A stretch of DNA of 49,189 nt from a virus. The notes beneath the pieces are model-generated. The model was given only the letters and a program-made list of their open reading frames with translations, ran no database searches and was not told where the DNA came from. Position 1 is the first letter of the stretch, and the number at the start of each line of letters is the position of its first letter. The stretch spans positions 1-49,189 of IMG/VR virus record IMGVR_UViG_3300035660_000017. One strand, 5' to 3'. The position numbers were made by a program, and so were the translations under genes. This document shows positions 46,069-49,189 of this stretch, in pieces.

Positions 46069-46423
46069 TATGAAAATTATTCATGAAATAGCAATTCGTG
46101 CCAATGGATTAACGAAAGTGTCAATAAAAGAATATGACATGGACATCGCGGCATGTCATATATCCGGCAATCCATTAAATTTGGAGGGATTGCTTTTGGC
46201 GGATGATTATAATTTTTTCCATGATGTTTGGGGAATTCATGAAAATATAGACAAGGAAACAGGGGTGTTAAAAAATTTGTTTTATCCAAGATATTCAAAC
46301 AACGCATGTCCCAAAAAACGTGCATTTGGATATTGCTTCAATCTATTTGATGACTGCCCCAATTGTCCGGAACCGTATTTTTCCGCTTGTCGGAATGTTA
46401 AAGAGCAGGAAAATGTGGTATAA
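46037..46423 (+). CDS. Small DUF6874-like protein (128 aa)
   Basis: I choose the ATG at 46037 (MIKWKNLQKGDMKIIHEIAI) after GAAGGAAA; the frame from 45974 would start inside the radical-SAM gene. Residues of about 35-90 (KEYDMDIAACHISGNPLNLE, then LLADDYNFFHDVWGIHENID) match my memory of the phage DUF6874 family. The C-terminal third has a cysteine cluster (ACPKKRAFGYC, DDCPNCPEPYFSACR) that may bind zinc or Fe-S. The role is unknown, and the stop overlaps the next small gene. Confidence 0.6.
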   Translation: MIKWKNLQKGDMKIIHEIAIRANGLTKVSIKEYDMDIAACHISGNPLNLEGLLLADDYNFFHDVWGIHENIDKETGVLKNLFYPRYSNNACPKKRAFGYCFNLFDDCPNCPEPYFSACRNVKEQENVV

Positions 46424-46673
46424 CAAATATGTAATAATTAATCTTTCTAAGGTTGCCATGCCACACATAAACAACGGCCTGGACGCAGGATTAGGGCAGT
46501 GTGTGGCACAAGCAACCGCATTAGCAGTAGAAATTCAAAAATATATACTTAAGCACAGTTGGTCGAAATTTTCCCTGGCTATTATTGGAAACCAGAACAC
46601 AGGAAAACATCGACGAGCGTTGGAGGCATTGTCCGGAACAAGGGGAACCAGCCTTATCAACTACGTGTATTGA
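46413..46673 (+). CDS. Small hypothetical protein (86 aa)
   Basis: The start is placed at the ATG at 46413 (MWYNKYVIINLSKVAMPHIN), after CAGGAAA and overlapping the previous stop. A longer frame from 46320 is antisense-like and unlikely. The protein is alpha/beta with HINNGLDAGLGQCVAQATAL and a possible GNQNTGKH turn. The G+C content of this stretch is higher than that of the genes around it. No family is firmly recognised. Confidence 0.5.
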   Translation: MWYNKYVIINLSKVAMPHINNGLDAGLGQCVAQATALAVEIQKYILKHSWSKFSLAIIGNQNTGKHRRALEALSGTRGTSLINYVY

Positions 46674-46725
46674 GAATTTCTACTGTATTTTTATAATTAA
46701 TAAAATAAGGAAAAAAAGGAGTTTT

Positions 46726-47889
46726 ATGATAACAAAATTAACAAAAAAGCAAGAATTAAAAATCCCTGAATATTTCGAGAAGTGGAATAAAATAGCATTT
46801 GACAATAAAGCTATTGATAGGAAAAAAGCAAAAATGTTATTGAAAAAATATTTAGGTTTTGCTGATATAAAACCAGAAATATTTTTGTTTTTGGATTCTC
46901 CAATGACATGTGAATTAGCGATTAATATATTGAAAAATATAGGAGATTCGCAGTTGGATTTGCAGTTGGATTCGCAGTTGGATTCGCAGTTGTGTTCGCA
47001 GTTGTATTCGCAGTTGTATTCGCAGTTGGATTCGCAGTTGTGTTCGCAGTTGTATTCGCAGTTGGATTCGCAGTTGTATTCGCAGTTGCATTTGCAATTG
47101 TGTTCACAGTTGCATTCGCAGTTGCATTTGCAGTTGGATTTGAAAAAAAAAAAATATTATAGCTTGGAATGGTTTTATCAAAGTGGGAATATTTGTTCTG
47201 GGTATTGTTGTTTTTATGATTATTTAGGTTCTGAGTTAATATCTTTAGACAAAAAAACTAATGTTGTATTTGATATTTTTAAAAATATAACAAAAGAGTT
47301 ACATTTTTTCTTTGTTTTCGAAAAAATTGTGTTTATTTCAGAAAAGCCTAAGTATATAAAATATAATAGTAATAATCAATTACATTGTGAGAGCGGTCCA
47401 TCTGTAGAGTATGGTGATGGGTATAGTATGTACAATTTAAATGGTGTTTTAGTAAATAGAAATATAGTAGAAACATCATTTGATAGATTGGATGCAAGAC
47501 TTTTATTGTCAGAGAGAAATGCAGAAGTCCGCAGGGAAATTGTAAGAAAAATAGGCATAGAGCGTATATGTAAAGATTTGGGAGCACAGGTAATTGAAAA
47601 GGGAACAGATCAAATTGGTCAGCCATGTGAATTATTAAAGTTGGATATAGGAGATGGGAATAAGAGGCCATATTTGAAAATGATAAATCCGTCTATTGGA
47701 ACATATCATATAGAAGGAGTTCCGCCCGGTTGTGATACAATTGAGAAAGCATTTAATAGTAGAAAGCCGAAAGTAATAAGAGATATACCTATTAATGATA
47801 AAGGTAAAAATTGGTATCAACAAGGTGATGTTTATATATGGCCGAAAAATGTAAAAAGTTTAAAAAAAAATCCTAAAATATTAACATAA
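46726..47889 (+). CDS. DUF6745-like protein with QLxS tandem repeats (387 aa)
   Basis: I place the start at the ATG at 46726 after AAAAAAGGAG; the longer frame from 46585 lies over the previous gene. Residues of about 76-139 are sixteen QLxS/QLxL units. The remaining part has LHCESGPSVEYGDGYSMYNL, then LLLSERNAEVRREIVRKIG and GTYHIEGVPP, which I recall as the DUF6745 family pattern, usually of unknown function. The repeat separates a helical N-terminal part from the conserved domain and may act as a rod or beta-solenoid. The next gene (47900) often accompanies this family. The role is unknown. Confidence 0.65.
   Translation: MITKLTKKQELKIPEYFEKWNKIAFDNKAIDRKKAKMLLKKYLGFADIKPEIFLFLDSPMTCELAINILKNIGDSQLDLQLDSQLDSQLCSQLYSQLYSQLDSQLCSQLYSQLDSQLYSQLHLQLCSQLHSQLHLQLDLKKKKYYSLEWFYQSGNICSGYCCFYDYLGSELISLDKKTNVVFDIFKNITKELHFFFVFEKIVFISEKPKYIKYNSNNQLHCESGPSVEYGDGYSMYNLNGVLVNRNIVETSFDRLDARLLLSERNAEVRREIVRKIGIERICKDLGAQVIEKGTDQIGQPCELLKLDIGDGNKRPYLKMINPSIGTYHIEGVPPGCDTIEKAFNSRKPKVIRDIPINDKGKNWYQQGDVYIWPKNVKSLKKNPKILT
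46951..47142 (+). repeat. Tandem 12-bp repeat, sixteen units
   Basis: The unit CAGTTGNNTTCG is repeated 16 times without a break, keeping frame and giving Gln-Leu-x-Ser (or Leu) where x is Asp, Cys, Tyr or His. The variable codon differs between units (GGA, TGT, TAT, GCA start), and a few units have TTG in place of TCG. Such an array is prone to slipping, so copy number may vary between relatives. Confidence 0.9.
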
Positions 47890-47899
47890 AGGAGTTGTT

Positions 47900-48142
47900 A
47901 TGAAAAAGAAATTAGATCGTCCGGTATTGGCAGAGGGAGAAATGACGGGACATGCCCATATGTTGGATGGTGAAGTTGATGTTTATGATATCGATATGAT
48001 AAGGGAGTTTACTTTGAAAGATGAAACAAGGTTGGTTCATGAGGAGCATGAAACAATAGAGATCCCTCCCGGTGAATACCAGTCGGATACCGCTGTTGAA
48101 TACGATCATTTTGCCGAAGAGGCAAAAAAGGTTCGAGATTAA
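47900..48142 (+). CDS. Small conserved protein associated with DUF6745 genes (80 aa)
   Basis: The 80-aa protein has a strong AAAGGAG site before the ATG. Motifs are LAEGEMTGHAHMLDGEVDVY, then RLVHEEHETIEIPPGEY, with two His-rich spots (GHAH and HEEH) that could bind metal in a cupin-like beta-barrel. I recall this small protein as a usual neighbour of DUF6745 genes in phages and bacteria, without known function. The gene ends 2 bp before the TTG-started next gene. Confidence 0.6.
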   Translation: MKKKLDRPVLAEGEMTGHAHMLDGEVDVYDIDMIREFTLKDETRLVHEEHETIEIPPGEYQSDTAVEYDHFAEEAKKVRD

Positions 48143-48144
48143 AA

Positions 48145-49143
48145 TTGAGAAAAACTCATTATGAAGCAGCAAGGGAATATCTTAAAGATATCGGTTATGA
48201 TATTCCCGAGCTTACACGAAAGACAAGGATATCATATCCTGAAAAAATTACTTTTGCCGAATTTCAAATCTTAATACTAGCAGAAATATCTTCATTAAAA
48301 TTATTAAGCGATATTCAATTTGCCTATTATAGCAATCTTTTTTTTCATTTGTGTCAATTAAAAAGAAATGAAGAAAAGATTTTTTATATAACAAAAGACC
48401 TATCAGTTAAACTGGCTGATACTAATTTGAATATTTCATCAAGATTTCTGAAATCGCCATTTTCTGAAATCTATGTTCAAATTGAACGCGGATTATTTGA
48501 AATCATTGATGCGGATGATTTAACAAAGGTCGCTGTAGATGGATTTTATGTATTTTTTAACAACCAGGAAATTCGTATAATGGTTGTTGGAATACTTGAA
48601 TCAACGGAACTGATTCCATTTAATGATAGCGTATTTTACTTTCGGTTTGATTTACCGGAAGGAAAATTACATGATATAGTGGAAAGGCAAATGGAAATGG
48701 CATCGCCTCAAGAATTAAAAGCGACAAAGGGCGATATTAATCAACATAAATTAAAAGAATTAACTTTTTTTATTTTTAATGTCTTATTATATATAACCAG
48801 TAAAGACCCCGATATTATTAATATGCTACCCGAAAAAGTGGATATTAGTAATAAAAAATCTAAAAAGAAAATAAAAAAAGCTATTCAAAAAAACAATAAA
48901 ACGTCTTCATTGCCTTATATTCTTGTAGGCAAAAAAATAAAATCGGAAGAAGTAAACGCCGTTGCCAATGCCGGTGGTATCGTTCATTGGAAATTAGAAA
49001 AACGTATTTATGTCGAAGGTTATTGGAGAATACAATGGTATGGAAGTAAAGATGATAAATACGCCAAACACATTTTTATTGAACCATATTATAAAGGGCC
49101 GGAATTAGCGGAATTAATCAACAAAAAATATAAAGTCATTTAA
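48145..49143 (+). CDS. Putative AcrVA2-like protein (332 aa)
   Basis: The frame begins with a TTG at 48145, shortly after the previous stop. Three patterns match what I recall of AcrVA2, an anti-Cas12a protein of similar length (322 aa): a central SEIYVQIERGLFEI followed by VAVDGFYVFF, a helix FFIFNVLLYITSKDPDI near LLPYLLWLCVAEPDI of AcrVA2, and a C-terminal VEGYWRIQWYG with a following strand in place of RRGHWHGYW. AcrVA2 acts by lowering Cas12a production in the host. The similarity is weak and from memory, so treat it as a hypothesis. A basic Lys-rich segment lies at about 232-252. Confidence 0.45.
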   Translation: MRKTHYEAAREYLKDIGYDIPELTRKTRISYPEKITFAEFQILILAEISSLKLLSDIQFAYYSNLFFHLCQLKRNEEKIFYITKDLSVKLADTNLNISSRFLKSPFSEIYVQIERGLFEIIDADDLTKVAVDGFYVFFNNQEIRIMVVGILESTELIPFNDSVFYFRFDLPEGKLHDIVERQMEMASPQELKATKGDINQHKLKELTFFIFNVLLYITSKDPDIINMLPEKVDISNKKSKKKIKKAIQKNNKTSSLPYILVGKKIKSEEVNAVANAGGIVHWKLEKRIYVEGYWRIQWYGSKDDKYAKHIFIEPYYKGPELAELINKKYKVI

Positions 49144-49155
49144 AAAGGAGTTTCT

Positions 49156-49189
49156 ATGGAAAGGAAAAATCTCATCAATCTATTAAAAG
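49156..49189 (+). CDS. Partial CDS at the right edge (N-terminus)
   Basis: An ATG at 49156 follows AAAAAGGAGTTTCT, the strong ribosome site type seen elsewhere in this block. It begins MERKNLINLLK before the window ends, so only 11 residues are visible and no function can be given. Confidence 0.6.
   Translation, partial: MERKNLINLLK

Noticed and set aside
46585-46725. Upstream extension of the DUF6745-like gene
   Set aside because: It overlaps the preceding small gene in another frame, and a strong AAAAAAGGAG site marks the ATG at 46726.
46922-47107. Minus-strand Thr/Ala/Asn repeat protein
   Set aside because: It is the antisense shadow of the 12-bp repeat in the DUF6745-like gene and has no start context.
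46951-47142. CRISPR array
   Set aside because: Units are 12 bp, have no spacers and keep an open frame; the 87-bp repeat at 1-130 is likewise coding.

Overview
The window looks like about 49 kb of a large, AT-rich tailed bacteriophage with a contractile (myovirus-like) tail. The basis is a dense gene layout with almost no intergenic space, a portal-like protein, a baseplate J-like protein, a gp25-like wedge protein, several very large beta-rich or beta-helical tail/fibre proteins, and phage-type DNA-processing enzymes. TAA, TAG and TGA all act as stops, and Shine-Dalgarno sites (GGAGG, AAGGAG) are common, so a bacterial host with the standard bacterial code is likely. The host itself cannot be named from the sequence. 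No tRNA, rRNA or CRISPR array was seen.

Layout. (A) 1-4242, minus strand: three tail-fibre/appendage-type genes, the leftmost cut by the window edge and carrying an 87-bp repeat. (B) 4320-15340, plus strand: a nucleic-acid block (DnaQ-like exonuclease fused to a Cas4/AddB-like PD-(D/E)XK nuclease, SNF2-type helicase, zinc-finger and HTH proteins, VRR-NUC nuclease, and small membrane and lipoprotein genes). It is followed by a tightly coupled five-gene cassette that looks like a complete ubiquitin-like conjugation system: two E2-like proteins, a JAMM peptidase, an E1-like adenylating enzyme and a tandem ubiquitin-like protein. A rho-independent terminator at 15421-15443 closes the block. (C) 15449-45628, minus strand: the virion block, read from right to left, from a large 655-aa protein through gp25-like, baseplate J-like and fibre/adhesin proteins to the portal-like protein. 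Two RNA-guided nuclease genes of the IS200/IS605 type interrupt it: iscB at 17778-18944/19118 and tnpB at 42493-43635. Neither has a tnpA transposase, and each sits against the stop codon of a virion gene. (D) 45715-49189, plus strand: an accessory module with a truncated radical-SAM protein, small proteins, a DUF6745-like protein with sixteen 12-bp repeats, and a protein resembling the AcrVA2 anti-CRISPR family.

How the genes fit together. The nuclease/helicase genes of block B fit phage recombination or replication. The ubiquitin-like cassette that follows has all the parts needed to process, activate, transfer and remove a small protein tag. Its precursor carries two beta-grasp units that both end in a K-x-K-G-S motif, which suggests maturation by the neighbouring JAMM peptidase. 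The target is unknown; host defence proteins and the phage's own particle are both possible. IscB and TnpB appear to act as homing-type elements whose guide RNAs would be read from the ends of conserved virion genes. For iscB, the first 58 codons of the long reading frame are better explained as omega-RNA than as protein.

The two best candidates for a notable system are the phage-borne ubiquitin-like conjugation cassette (10724-15340) and the pair of transposase-less RNA-guided nucleases in the structural genes.
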